Part shown: piece after piece, positions 53,775-61,589 of the stretch
Layout: every line of letters begins with the position of its first letter
Numbering within the stretch: position 1 is the stretch's first letter
NCBI GenBank assembly: GCA_903886975.1
Contig: CAISOB010000051.1
Coordinates: forward strand, 51,958-115,957
DNA length: 64,000 bases
Origin: an uncultured beta proteobacterium
Lineage (GTDB): Bacteria > Pseudomonadota > Gammaproteobacteria > Burkholderiales > Rhodocyclaceae
Direction of reading: 5' to 3'
Notes under the pieces: generated by a model
What the model saw: only the letters and a program-made list of their open reading frames with translations
What the model was told of the DNA's origin: nothing
The model's database searches: none
Program-made: the position numbers and the translations under genes

Positions 53775-54098
53775 ATGCAAGCGATAATCCCAGACACAAT
53801 GAACGGCGCTCTGATCCTGAGTGTCATCGATTTCTTCCTGAGTTTTTTCATCATCGCCGGCATCGGCGTGGTGCTGTCGCTGTTTCCGATCGTCGGCCGC
53901 TTCATCGGCCAGGGCATCAAGCCGGCTGCGCCCGCCCCGGCAGCGACGCCGCAGCCTGCTTCGCCTGTCGTCGTGCCGGCGATCACGATCAACGAAAAAC
54001 ATCTGATGGCGCTCTCCGCGGCAATCTACGCCGTGACCGGTCCGCACCGGATCATTCACATCGAAGCTAGCGAAGCCTCGGCAGACGGCCGGGCCTAG
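53775..54098 (+). CDS. OadG-like small membrane protein of the malonate decarboxylase
   Basis: 107-residue protein with one N-terminal span (ILSVIDFFLSFFIIAGIGVV at residues ~13-32), a Pro/Ala linker (residues ~50-67) and a small C-terminal segment ending HIEASEASADG. This topology is that of the gamma subunit (OadG) of Na+-translocating decarboxylases, which bridges the membrane subunit and the soluble subunits. The C-terminal part (EKHLMALSAAIYAVTGPHRI) resembles the OadG-like segment of related pumps. I know no OadG counterpart in the Malonomonas rubra mad cluster, so it may be a pump-assembly subunit specific to this lineage. Confidence 0.6.
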   Translation: MQAIIPDTMNGALILSVIDFFLSFFIIAGIGVVLSLFPIVGRFIGQGIKPAAPAPAATPQPASPVVVPAITINEKHLMALSAAIYAVTGPHRIIHIEASEASADGRA

Positions 54099-54156
54099 TC
54101 CGGACAAGACGATCCATCCTCAGCGAAACAGCAGCATTCCAAGGAACTCTTCCGCC

Positions 54157-55953
54157 ATGGAAAGAAAATTGCGAATCACCGTCGGTGACAAGACCCGCGA
54201 AGTCACCGTCCAGGAACTCGGCGCCGATGGTCATCCTTTGCCTGCCGCAGTCGCAGTCGCCGCCATCGCGGCCGCCCCGCAGCGCCGGCCGCTCGACCCG
54301 AAGTGGAGCACGATTCAGCGCGACACGAACGAACGGATGAGCCATATGCTTCCGTATCTGACGCGCGGCAGCAAGGTGTTTCAGCCGGCCGACACGGTCG
54401 CCGTGCTCAATGCCGTGATCCGCTCCGGCGACCGCGTGAACATCGAAGGCAACAACCAGAAGCAGGCCGATTTCCTCTCAGACTGCATGTGCAAGCTCGA
54501 CCCGAAACAGATCAACCATTTGCACATGGTGCAGTCTTCGGTGCCGCTGGCCTCGCACCTCAAGGCCTTCGAACTGGGGATTGCCGAGAAACTCGACTTT
54601 GCCTACGCCGGGCCGCAGGGCGCCGCCGTCGCCAAGGCGATCACCTTGGGCAAGCTGAAACTCGGCGCCATCCACACCTACCTTGAACTGTTCGCCCGCT
54701 ACTTCATCGACCTCACCCCGAAAGTCTCGCTGGTCTGCGCCTATGAAGCCGACAAGGACGGCAATCTCTACACCGGATTCAATACCGAAGACACGCCACT
54801 GATCGTCGAGGCGACGAAGTTCCGCGGCGGCATTGTCATCGCCCAGGTCAACAAGATCGTCGACAAGGTGCAGCGCGTCGACATCCCGGGCGAATGGGTG
54901 GACGCGATCGTGCAGTCGCCCAAACCCTTCTACCTCGAACCCCTATTTACGCGCGACCCCGGCCTGATCACCGACACCCACGTGCTGATGGCGATGATGG
55001 CGCTCAAAGGAATTTATGCCGAGTACGGCATCAACCGCCTCAACCACGGCATCGGCTTCAATACCGCGGCGATCGAATTGATCCTGCCGACCTACGGCGA
55101 GGAACTCGGGCTGAAAGGCAAGATCTGCCAGCACTTCGCGCTGAACCCGCATCCCACCCTGATCCCGGCGATCGAATCGGGCTGGGTGCAATCGATCCAC
55201 TCGTTCGGCGGCGAACTGGGCATGGCCGAATATTGCGCGGCGCGGCCCGACGTGTTCTTCGTCGGCCCCGACGGCAGCATGCGTTCGAACCGCGCATTCT
55301 CGCAGACTGCCGGGCACTACGCGATCGACATGTTCATCGGCGGCACGCTGCAGATCGACAAGTACGGCAACAGTTCGACGGCGACCGCCGGCCGCGTCGC
55401 CGGTTTTGGCGGTGCCCCGAACATGGGTTGCGATTCGCACGGACGGCGCCACGGCACCCCGGCCTGGCTCAAATGCGGCGAAGAGTTTACCGACCAGCAG
55501 AACCTGCTTGGTGACGTGCCGCGCGGCAAGCGCCTGGTCGTGCAGATGCAGGAGACCTTCCAGGAAAAAATGGCCTCGTCTTTCGTCGAGCGGCTCGATG
55601 CGTGGAAACTCGCCGAGCAGGCCCATCTCGACCTGCCGCCGGTGATGGTCTATGCCGACGACGTAACGCACATCCTGACCGAGGAGGGCATCGCCTTCCT
55701 GCATCGCTGCAAGGGGCTCGAGCAGCGCATGGCGGCCATTCGCGCAGTAGCCGGCTATACCGAGATCGGTCTGCAGGCCAAGCCCGCCGAAACGAAGTCC
55801 CTGCGTGCAGCGGGACTCGTCAAGACGCCGGAGGATCTGGGGGTCGATCGCCGCCGTGCGAACCGCTCGCTACTGGCAGCCAAGAACATTCGCGAACTCG
55901 TCGACTGGTCGGGCGGCCTCTACGACCCGCCGGCGCGCTTTCGCAACTGGTAA
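54157..55953 (+). CDS. madA: Malonate decarboxylase alpha subunit (acetyl-S-ACP:malonate ACP transferase)
   Basis: Transfers the carrier protein from acetate to malonate (acetyl-S-MadE + malonate gives malonyl-S-MadE + acetate). The 598-residue protein contains GDRVNIEGNNQKQADFLSDC and GKYGNSSTATAGRVAGFGGAP-like IDKYGNSSTATAGRVAGFGG, as in MdcA. It is ~45 residues longer than typical. Residues 1-~22 (MERKLRITVGDKTREVTVQE) copy the N-terminus of MadF, with at least 12 identical positions, followed by an Ala-rich linker. The conventional MdcA homology begins near residue 47. Confidence 0.92.
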   Translation: MERKLRITVGDKTREVTVQELGADGHPLPAAVAVAAIAAAPQRRPLDPKWSTIQRDTNERMSHMLPYLTRGSKVFQPADTVAVLNAVIRSGDRVNIEGNNQKQADFLSDCMCKLDPKQINHLHMVQSSVPLASHLKAFELGIAEKLDFAYAGPQGAAVAKAITLGKLKLGAIHTYLELFARYFIDLTPKVSLVCAYEADKDGNLYTGFNTEDTPLIVEATKFRGGIVIAQVNKIVDKVQRVDIPGEWVDAIVQSPKPFYLEPLFTRDPGLITDTHVLMAMMALKGIYAEYGINRLNHGIGFNTAAIELILPTYGEELGLKGKICQHFALNPHPTLIPAIESGWVQSIHSFGGELGMAEYCAARPDVFFVGPDGSMRSNRAFSQTAGHYAIDMFIGGTLQIDKYGNSSTATAGRVAGFGGAPNMGCDSHGRRHGTPAWLKCGEEFTDQQNLLGDVPRGKRLVVQMQETFQEKMASSFVERLDAWKLAEQAHLDLPPVMVYADDVTHILTEEGIAFLHRCKGLEQRMAAIRAVAGYTEIGLQAKPAETKSLRAAGLVKTPEDLGVDRRRANRSLLAAKNIRELVDWSGGLYDPPARFRNW

Positions 55954-56006
55954 GAGCGCGCCGACCGGCAAGGACATTGCAGCAGCTTCACAGGGAGACA
56001 TAAGAG

Positions 56007-56321
56007 ATGGCACTCAATCAATTGCACTTCGAATTCGCACCGGCAACGCCGCGCGCTTTTCCAGTTGCCGCCGTGCATTACGGCGTGGTCGGTTCCGGCG
56101 ACATGGAAGTGATCATCGAAGCCTGCGCGCTGGCCGGCAAGACACAGGTCACCGTGACGACGCCGGTGACCGGCTTCGACCACGTCTGGCAACTCGTGCT
56201 CGGCCGTTTCATCGACGAATCCCAACTCGCCGACGCGCACATCAGCATCAACGACAACAACGCGACGCCGGTCGTCGTGTCCCTGCGCCTGCGCCAGGCC
56301 CTGCTTGAAATCGGCGAGTAA
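56007..56321 (+). CDS. madE: Malonate decarboxylase acyl carrier protein MadE (delta subunit)
   Basis: 104-residue carrier whose prosthetic group, 2'-(5''-phosphoribosyl)-3'-dephospho-CoA, attaches to a serine. GVVGSGDMEVIIE near residue 30 contains the conserved Ser-Gly-Asp attachment region of MdcC/MadE. Its thiol carries acetyl, then malonyl. It lies between madA and madC with short spacers. Confidence 0.92.
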   Translation: MALNQLHFEFAPATPRAFPVAAVHYGVVGSGDMEVIIEACALAGKTQVTVTTPVTGFDHVWQLVLGRFIDESQLADAHISINDNNATPVVVSLRLRQALLEIGE

Positions 56322-56333
56322 AGGAGACGGGCA

Positions 56334-57290
56334 ATGAGCACATGGCATACCCTGCAGGAACGCAGCTTCCTGGAATCGTCGGCGCGCCAGCGCGCCATCG
56401 GCCTGGTCGATGCAGGCAGCTTTTCCGAACTGGTCGGTCCGCTCGAGCGTTTCGTCAGCCCGCACCTGCCGATCCTCGGCGAGGCGATCGAATTTGACGA
56501 CGGCATCGTGACCGGCGTCGGTCTGCTCGGCAAACATCCGGCGATCGTCATTTCGCAGGAAGGCCGCTTCATCGGCGGTTCGGTCGGCGAGGTCGGCGGC
56601 GCCAAGATGGTCGGCGCACTGAAGCTCGCGCTGAGCATCTTTGAGAGCCTGCAGCAGGGCAGCGCGGCGGAAGCCGAAGCGCGCCGGCCAATCGTCCTGA
56701 TCTCCTTCGAGACCGGCGGCGTGCGCCTGCACGAGGCCAACGCCGGCCTCCTGGCGCATGCCGAGGTCATGGACCTGCTGCAGGACCTGCGCCGCAAGGT
56801 CCCAGTGGTGGCGCTGATCGGCAGCAAGATCGGCTGCTTCGGCGGCATGGGTTTCATCGCCGCGGCGACTGACGTCATCGTGATGAGCGAATTCAGCCGC
56901 CTCGGCCTGACCGGCCCGGAAGTCATCGAACAGGAAATGGGGCGCAACGAATTCGACGCCTCCGATCGCGCCCTGGTCTTCCGCACGACCGGCGGCAAGC
57001 ACAAGTTCATCATGGGCGATTGCAATTTTCTGGTGGGCGACACGCTGGCGGATTTTCGTCGGCAGGCCCAGCACGTCGCGCAGATGAGCATGATCGAAAT
57101 CGAAGGCATGCGGCGCATCGGCAGCCGCGGCGCGGTCGAGCGCCAGATGAAGCTGGTCGCCTTCGCCGCGGATCTGCGCCCGAGGGATTCGACCGACATG
57201 TGGAAAGCGCTGGGCAACAAAGAGCCCCAGCAACTGATAGCCGCCAGCGAAGAAGAGTTCCAGAAAATCGCCGTGCGCTGGAACGCCTGA
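56334..57290 (+). CDS. madC: Malonate decarboxylase carboxyltransferase beta subunit MadC
   Basis: 318-residue crotonase-superfamily carboxyltransferase half. With MadD it moves the carboxyl group of malonyl-S-MadE to biotin on MadF. The motifs GRFIGGSVGEVGGAKMVGAL and FETGGVRLHEANAGLLAHAE, and KIGCFGGMGFIAAATDV (oxyanion-hole loop) are typical of MdcD/MadC. Starts 12 bp after madE. Confidence 0.92.
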   Translation: MSTWHTLQERSFLESSARQRAIGLVDAGSFSELVGPLERFVSPHLPILGEAIEFDDGIVTGVGLLGKHPAIVISQEGRFIGGSVGEVGGAKMVGALKLALSIFESLQQGSAAEAEARRPIVLISFETGGVRLHEANAGLLAHAEVMDLLQDLRRKVPVVALIGSKIGCFGGMGFIAAATDVIVMSEFSRLGLTGPEVIEQEMGRNEFDASDRALVFRTTGGKHKFIMGDCNFLVGDTLADFRRQAQHVAQMSMIEIEGMRRIGSRGAVERQMKLVAFAADLRPRDSTDMWKALGNKEPQQLIAASEEEFQKIAVRWNA

Positions 57291-57300
57291 GGAGAATGCG

Positions 57301-58191
57301 ATGGATGCGATAGATACGATGATCGGAATGGGGCGCGAAACGATCGACATGATCGTCGATGCCGGCAGTTTCGTCGAGAACGGCATACCCGGCTTCACGC
57401 TGCCGTGCGCGGACTACGGGCCAGGCGCCGTGGTCGGTTCGGCGAAGATGGACGGCCGCGTTTGTACGATCGTCGCCAACGACGCAATGCCGAGCAACCC
57501 GCGCTTTCCGGTGGTCACCTCCGGCATCATCGGCATGGAAGAAGGCTACAAGATGGCGATGGCCGTCTATCGCAGCATCGAGGCCGACGCGGGCAAGCCG
57601 CTCGCCGACAAGCGGCCGCTGCTGCTGATCGTCGACACCCCCGGCAACGGGCCAGGCAAGGTCGAGGAAATCGTCGGCATGAACAAGGCCACCGGCGCTT
57701 ACCAGTTGGCGCTGGCCGAAGCGCGCAAGACCGGCCATCCGGTGCTGGCGGTCGTGATCGGCCGGGCGATCAGCGGCGCCTTTCTCTGCCACGGGCTGCA
57801 GGCCGACCAGATCTTGAGCCTCTCTGACAAGTACGGAACGATGATTCATGTCATGCCGCTGACCAGCATCGCGCGCATTACCAAGCAGGACATCGAAAAA
57901 CTGACCGCCCTGTCGAAGACCAATCCGGTCTTCGCGGCCGGCCCGGAGTTCTTCTTCCGCCTTGGCGGCGTCGAGGAAATCATCGAAGCGCCGGACGCGA
58001 TACGCGACTGCGTGCTCAAGCATATCGACGAAATCTACCGTCTCAAGGCCGAGCGGCAGACCGACCGCCTGGGGCCCTGGGGGCGCGGCGAACTGGGCGA
58101 AGAACGCGGCGGCCGAGTAACGCGCAAGGCAGTGATGCAGCGGATGAACGAGCAGTTTGCGGCGGTCGCCGACCGGTATCTGCGCGCCTGA
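57301..58191 (+). CDS. madD: Malonate decarboxylase carboxyltransferase gamma subunit MadD
   Basis: 296-residue partner of MadC in the carboxyltransferase. Features are SGIIGMEEGYKMAMAVYRSI, LLIVDTPGNGPGKVEEIVGM and VIGRAISGAFLCHGLQADQI, as in MdcE/MadD. The C-terminal ~45 residues are arginine-rich and longer than in soluble MdcE. Starts 10 bp after madC. Confidence 0.91.
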   Translation: MDAIDTMIGMGRETIDMIVDAGSFVENGIPGFTLPCADYGPGAVVGSAKMDGRVCTIVANDAMPSNPRFPVVTSGIIGMEEGYKMAMAVYRSIEADAGKPLADKRPLLLIVDTPGNGPGKVEEIVGMNKATGAYQLALAEARKTGHPVLAVVIGRAISGAFLCHGLQADQILSLSDKYGTMIHVMPLTSIARITKQDIEKLTALSKTNPVFAAGPEFFFRLGGVEEIIEAPDAIRDCVLKHIDEIYRLKAERQTDRLGPWGRGELGEERGGRVTRKAVMQRMNEQFAAVADRYLRA

Positions 58192-58227
58192 CCGGCTTGA
58201 CGACTTGCGGCCGTTACGGAGAAGACC

Positions 58228-59331
58228 ATGCTCGCGCTATCCGAACTTGAGTTTCTCGTCTCGTGCGTGAAGTCGTCGCCGACGCTCGCGGAAATGCCGC
58301 GCCGCACGCTCGTCGACAAAGGAACGAACGGGCCGACGGCAGCCCACGTCATTGAAGAAATCCACACCCCGCTCAATGTCGCCTACGTGTCCTTCACGAC
58401 CGGATCAAGCGCCTTCCAGAATATCGTCGGCGTCACGCACCAGGAACTCGACGATCGCATCATGGCCGCGCGCCGCGCGCTTGATTCCTGCGCGATCGGC
58501 AGCGGCCAGCACATGCTGGTCACCTACGCGCCGCTGATCAACGTGTTCTGTGCAAGCGCGCTCAAGGATCACGGCGTCAGCTGGTCATTTCTCGAACGCT
58601 CGAATCGCGACGCCTTGCTGCTCGCGCTGTGCAAGCGACAACCCGATGTGCTGCTCGGCGAATCGTCTTTCCTGCGCGTCGCGCTGGCGCAAGCGATCGA
58701 ACTGGGGCTCGCCGCGGAACTCCCGAGAAAGCTGTGTTTGATCACCGCCGGAACGCCGCTCGACCTCGAACTGCTCCCGGTCGCGCAGAGCCTCGGTTAC
58801 GTCGTGCATGATCTTTACGGCTGCCAGGAATTCGGCTGGCTGACGCTTGACGGCGTGCCTCTGCGTGACGACATCACGCTGATCGCCTCGCCGATCGGCG
58901 CGGAATACCGCGATGTCGCGGTCGGCGGGCTGCCGATGGGCGACTCCTTTCCATTTTCCAGCGAAGGGCACATCTGCAACCCGCAGGGCAAGGTGCTGAC
59001 CTACAAGCGGCGGCGGACGCACCCGGAATACGAAGTGATCGTCAAGGCGACGACGCGCGCGACGGCGGAACTGATTGAGCGCACCGCGCGCACCATCCTG
59101 CGCATCAAGGGGCGCGTCGTCAAGGTGTCGCAAACGATCGCTCTCGATGCGCCAGAGACCCGGCTGCAGCTTGTGCCAAGCCTCGTTCAGGGTGAAGGCG
59201 TTTTCGACTCGGCCAGCGCCATCGAGATTTGCGGCAGTCGCGCGACCCGGCTTTTCGAGAGCATGGTCGACGCACAGGCGGCGTTCCAGAGCAACGCCAA
59301 AACCGATCCGACGTGGATCAAGCGGCGCTAG
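58228..59331 (+). CDS. madH: Acetate:SH-acyl carrier protein ligase MadH
   Basis: 367-residue adenylate-forming enzyme. It activates acetate with ATP and loads it onto the thiol of MadE, making the catalytically competent acetyl-S-carrier. The ATP-binding loop is VSFTTGSSAFQN near residue 56, the aromatic YGCQEFGWLTLDGV motif is typical of the phenylacetate-CoA ligase-like group, and VVKVSQTIALDA lies near the C-terminus. This ligase is characteristic of biotin-dependent malonate decarboxylases; soluble mdc systems use a malonyl-transferase (MdcH) instead. Confidence 0.85.
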   Translation: MLALSELEFLVSCVKSSPTLAEMPRRTLVDKGTNGPTAAHVIEEIHTPLNVAYVSFTTGSSAFQNIVGVTHQELDDRIMAARRALDSCAIGSGQHMLVTYAPLINVFCASALKDHGVSWSFLERSNRDALLLALCKRQPDVLLGESSFLRVALAQAIELGLAAELPRKLCLITAGTPLDLELLPVAQSLGYVVHDLYGCQEFGWLTLDGVPLRDDITLIASPIGAEYRDVAVGGLPMGDSFPFSSEGHICNPQGKVLTYKRRRTHPEYEVIVKATTRATAELIERTARTILRIKGRVVKVSQTIALDAPETRLQLVPSLVQGEGVFDSASAIEICGSRATRLFESMVDAQAAFQSNAKTDPTWIKRR

Positions 59332-59337
59332 GCGGCC

Positions 59338-60006
59338 ATGAACACCTTGCAGCGACATGACCTGTTGGTGCCGACGCCGGCCTGCCGAGAGCGGATAGCC
59401 GGATTGATGGCGGACGATTCGGTCGCGCACGGTGCGCGTATGGCGGAGGAATTCGGCACCGGAAATATTCCGGCGATCGTCAGGAGAAACGCGCCATGCG
59501 ATGCGGGGCGCATTGGCGTCGGCATCAGCTTTCCGATCCGCATCAAGGACAGTCGCCTGCGTTTTTCCGCGGCACTCTTGCCGGCCGAGATCGGCGCCGT
59601 AATTTCTCCGTTCGAGCTACTTGCATCGACTGCGCAGGGCGGGTCGCCGCAGCTCCGCGCATTGAACGCCGTGCGCGCGGATTTGCCGGTCCGGCGGGGT
59701 AACTTGGGCGTTTTCGGCGCCTGCGCCCTGCAATTGGCGACGGGGGCAGATTACCTGCACGACGCGTCGGATATCGACCTGTTGATCCGCTCGGAATCCT
59801 TCACGACGCTTTGTGAAACTCACGCGCTGCTGTCGGAATTCGAGCACGAAACGTCGATCAGGATTGACTGCGAGGTCATTCTCGGCAGCGGCGGCGGTGT
59901 CAAGCTCAAGGAACTAATCAGCAAACAAAAGGCGGTTCTGGTGAAAACGATCCACTCGGTGGAACTGCTCAGTCGGGCCGACGCAATTGCGTCGCTCGTG
60001 CAATGA
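59338..60006 (+). CDS. mdcG: Phosphoribosyl-dephospho-CoA transferase (MdcG/MadK)
   Basis: 222-residue nucleotidyltransferase that attaches the triphosphoribosyl-dephospho-CoA precursor to the serine of the carrier protein MadE. The nucleotidyltransferase signature is YLHDASDIDLLIRS near residue 142, preceded by FGACALQLATG. Length fits MdcG (~200-220). Starts 6 bp after madH. The enzyme making its substrate (MadG/MdcB) is not encoded in this window. Confidence 0.85.
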   Translation: MNTLQRHDLLVPTPACRERIAGLMADDSVAHGARMAEEFGTGNIPAIVRRNAPCDAGRIGVGISFPIRIKDSRLRFSAALLPAEIGAVISPFELLASTAQGGSPQLRALNAVRADLPVRRGNLGVFGACALQLATGADYLHDASDIDLLIRSESFTTLCETHALLSEFEHETSIRIDCEVILGSGGGVKLKELISKQKAVLVKTIHSVELLSRADAIASLVQ

Positions 60007-60036
60007 AGTCTTTTTGCAGTTGCTATGTAAAGGAGA

Positions 60037-60120
60037 ATGACGCCTGGTCGCGTGGCGCCGGTAGCTGGTTTAAGAATCATAGGAGAGGATCAGGAGTCGC
60101 GGTTGAACAAGTATCGATAA
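60037..60120 (+). CDS. Possible 27-residue micro-ORF between mdcG and madL
   Basis: ATG at 60037 has an excellent AAAGGAGA ribosome site and runs 27 codons to TAA at 60118-60120. The product (MTPGRVAPVAGLRI...) is basic, with no recognisable motif. It could be a leader peptide affecting madLM expression or a fortuitous frame. Confidence 0.3.
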   Translation: MTPGRVAPVAGLRIIGEDQESRLNKYR

Positions 60121-60146
60121 CAACGTCGTACAACCTTGGGAGGTGA

Positions 60147-60563
60147 ATGATGGTAATTTTCGGAACTAGTTTGCTGGCAATCTGTTTCGTTGTCGGCATG
60201 TATCTTGGCGACCTGCTCGGCGTTGCGCTCGGGGTCAAAGCCAATGTGGGCGGCGTCGGACTGGCCATGATCCTGCTGATCTTCGCGAAGATGTGGCTCG
60301 AATCAAAGAAATTGATGCCCAAAGCTACCGAAGCCGGCGTCGGCTACTGGGGAGCGATGTACATCCCCATCGTCGTCGCCATGGCGGCGCAGCAGAACGT
60401 CGTCGTTGCCCTGAAGGGCGGCTGGGTCGCGCTGATTGCCGCGGTCGTGGCCTTTGCCCTGTGCGCCTGCTGCATTGCCCTCCTGAGCCGCACGGGCAAG
60501 CGCGGCGAACCTCTTCCGCCGCTCGATCCCGCCATTCTTGCCGATGCGCCCGGCATACGTTAA
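60147..60563 (+). CDS. madL: Malonate transporter subunit MadL
   Basis: 138-residue membrane protein with four spans (e.g. FGTSLLAICFVVGMYLGDLL and YIPIVVAMAAQQNVVVALKG) ending in a basic tail. Together with MadM it forms the two-component malonate importer, likely Na+-coupled, which fits a Na+-exporting decarboxylase. Preceded by GGGAGG. Overlapping start codons (ATGATG) at 60147 and 60150. Confidence 0.9.
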   Translation: MMVIFGTSLLAICFVVGMYLGDLLGVALGVKANVGGVGLAMILLIFAKMWLESKKLMPKATEAGVGYWGAMYIPIVVAMAAQQNVVVALKGGWVALIAAVVAFALCACCIALLSRTGKRGEPLPPLDPAILADAPGIR

Positions 60564-60574
60564 GGAGTTATCCC

Positions 60575-61342
60575 ATGTTTGAAATGCTCTATAAGACACT
60601 GACGCAGCAAGGTCTGGTCACGGCCTTCGCCGTCGTTGGCATCATCATGTGGGCGTCCGGCCATCTTTCGAAGATCCTCACCAACGGTCGCGTTCAGGGA
60701 TCGGCGATCGCCATTCTCATCGGACTCGCGCTGGCCTATTACGGCGGCATGGTCACCGGCAAGGAAAAGGGGCTCGCCGACATCACGCTCTTCTCCGGCA
60801 TCGGCTTGATGGGCGGCGCAATGTTCCGCGACTTCGCGATCGTCGCCACGGCCTTCGAAGTGCAGTCGAGCGAAGCCAAGAAGGCCGGCTGGATAGGCGC
60901 TTTGTCGCTGTTCATCGGGACCGTCGTGCCCTTCGTCGTGGGGGCGACTGTGGCGTGGATCTTCGGCTATCGCGACGCCGTGTCAATGACGACGATAGGC
61001 GCGGGCGCGGTGACCTATATCGTCGGACCGGTGACCGGCGCGGCGATCGGGGCCAGTTCCGCACTGATGGCCCTGAGCATCGCGACCGGCGTGGTCAAGG
61101 CGATCCTGGTCATGATCATGACACCGATCCTGTCGAAATTCATGGGCTTGAACAATCCGCGCTCGGCGATGATCTTCGGCGGTCTTGCCGGGACCGTCAG
61201 CGGCGTTTCCGCCGGGTTGGCAGCGACCGACCGCCGGCTCGTGCCCTATGGCGCACTGGTCGCCACTTTCCATACCGGCCTGGGCTGCCTGATGGGACCT
61301 TCGGTTCTTTACCTGGCAACCAAAGCGCTGATGGGCGGTTGA
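60575..61342 (+). CDS. madM: Malonate transporter subunit MadM
   Basis: 255-residue protein with seven to eight spans: VTAFAVVGIIMWASGHLSKI, AFEVQSSEAKKAGWIGALSL, TYIVGPVTGAAIGASSALM and GLNNPRSAMIFGGLAGTVS are family-typical. Larger half of the MadLM malonate importer. Starts 11 bp after madL with AAGGAG and is followed by a strong hairpin. Confidence 0.91.
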   Translation: MFEMLYKTLTQQGLVTAFAVVGIIMWASGHLSKILTNGRVQGSAIAILIGLALAYYGGMVTGKEKGLADITLFSGIGLMGGAMFRDFAIVATAFEVQSSEAKKAGWIGALSLFIGTVVPFVVGATVAWIFGYRDAVSMTTIGAGAVTYIVGPVTGAAIGASSALMALSIATGVVKAILVMIMTPILSKFMGLNNPRSAMIFGGLAGTVSGVSAGLAATDRRLVPYGALVATFHTGLGCLMGPSVLYLATKALMGG

Positions 61343-61370
61343 GCAATCCAAGTGGCGTAATCGCCAATAT

Positions 61371-61396
61371 GGGGGCTGCCACTCGCAGCCCCTGTT
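61371..61396 (+). terminator. Hairpin terminator of the mad operon
   Basis: GGGGCTGC (61372-61379) pairs with GCAGCCCC (61385-61392) around CACTC, with a weak T-rich tail (TGTTCTTT). Confidence 0.6.
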
Positions 61397-61548
61397 CTTT
61401 CAGCGTTCGGCCTGCCGGGTCGCTGAGCGCAGCGATATTTGGGTTTTGCCGCGCCAGCTAGTCCTTGCTGCCGGAGGAGGCTTTCGCTAGACTCGCTCAT
61501 CGACAAGGGCTGATGGATCATGCTTTTCCCTTGACCCACTTCTCTCCG

Positions 61549-61568
61549 GCGATGCTGCAAATCATCGC
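61549..61568. promoter_or_regulatory. Inverted repeat upstream of the LysR gene
   Basis: GCGATG (61549-61554) and CATCGC (61563-61568) with an 8-bp spacer, ~20 bp before the regulator start, preceded by TTGACC-like sequence at ~61531. Possible autoregulatory site. Confidence 0.35.
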
Positions 61569-61589
61569 AGGCTTACCGGCGGACAGCCC

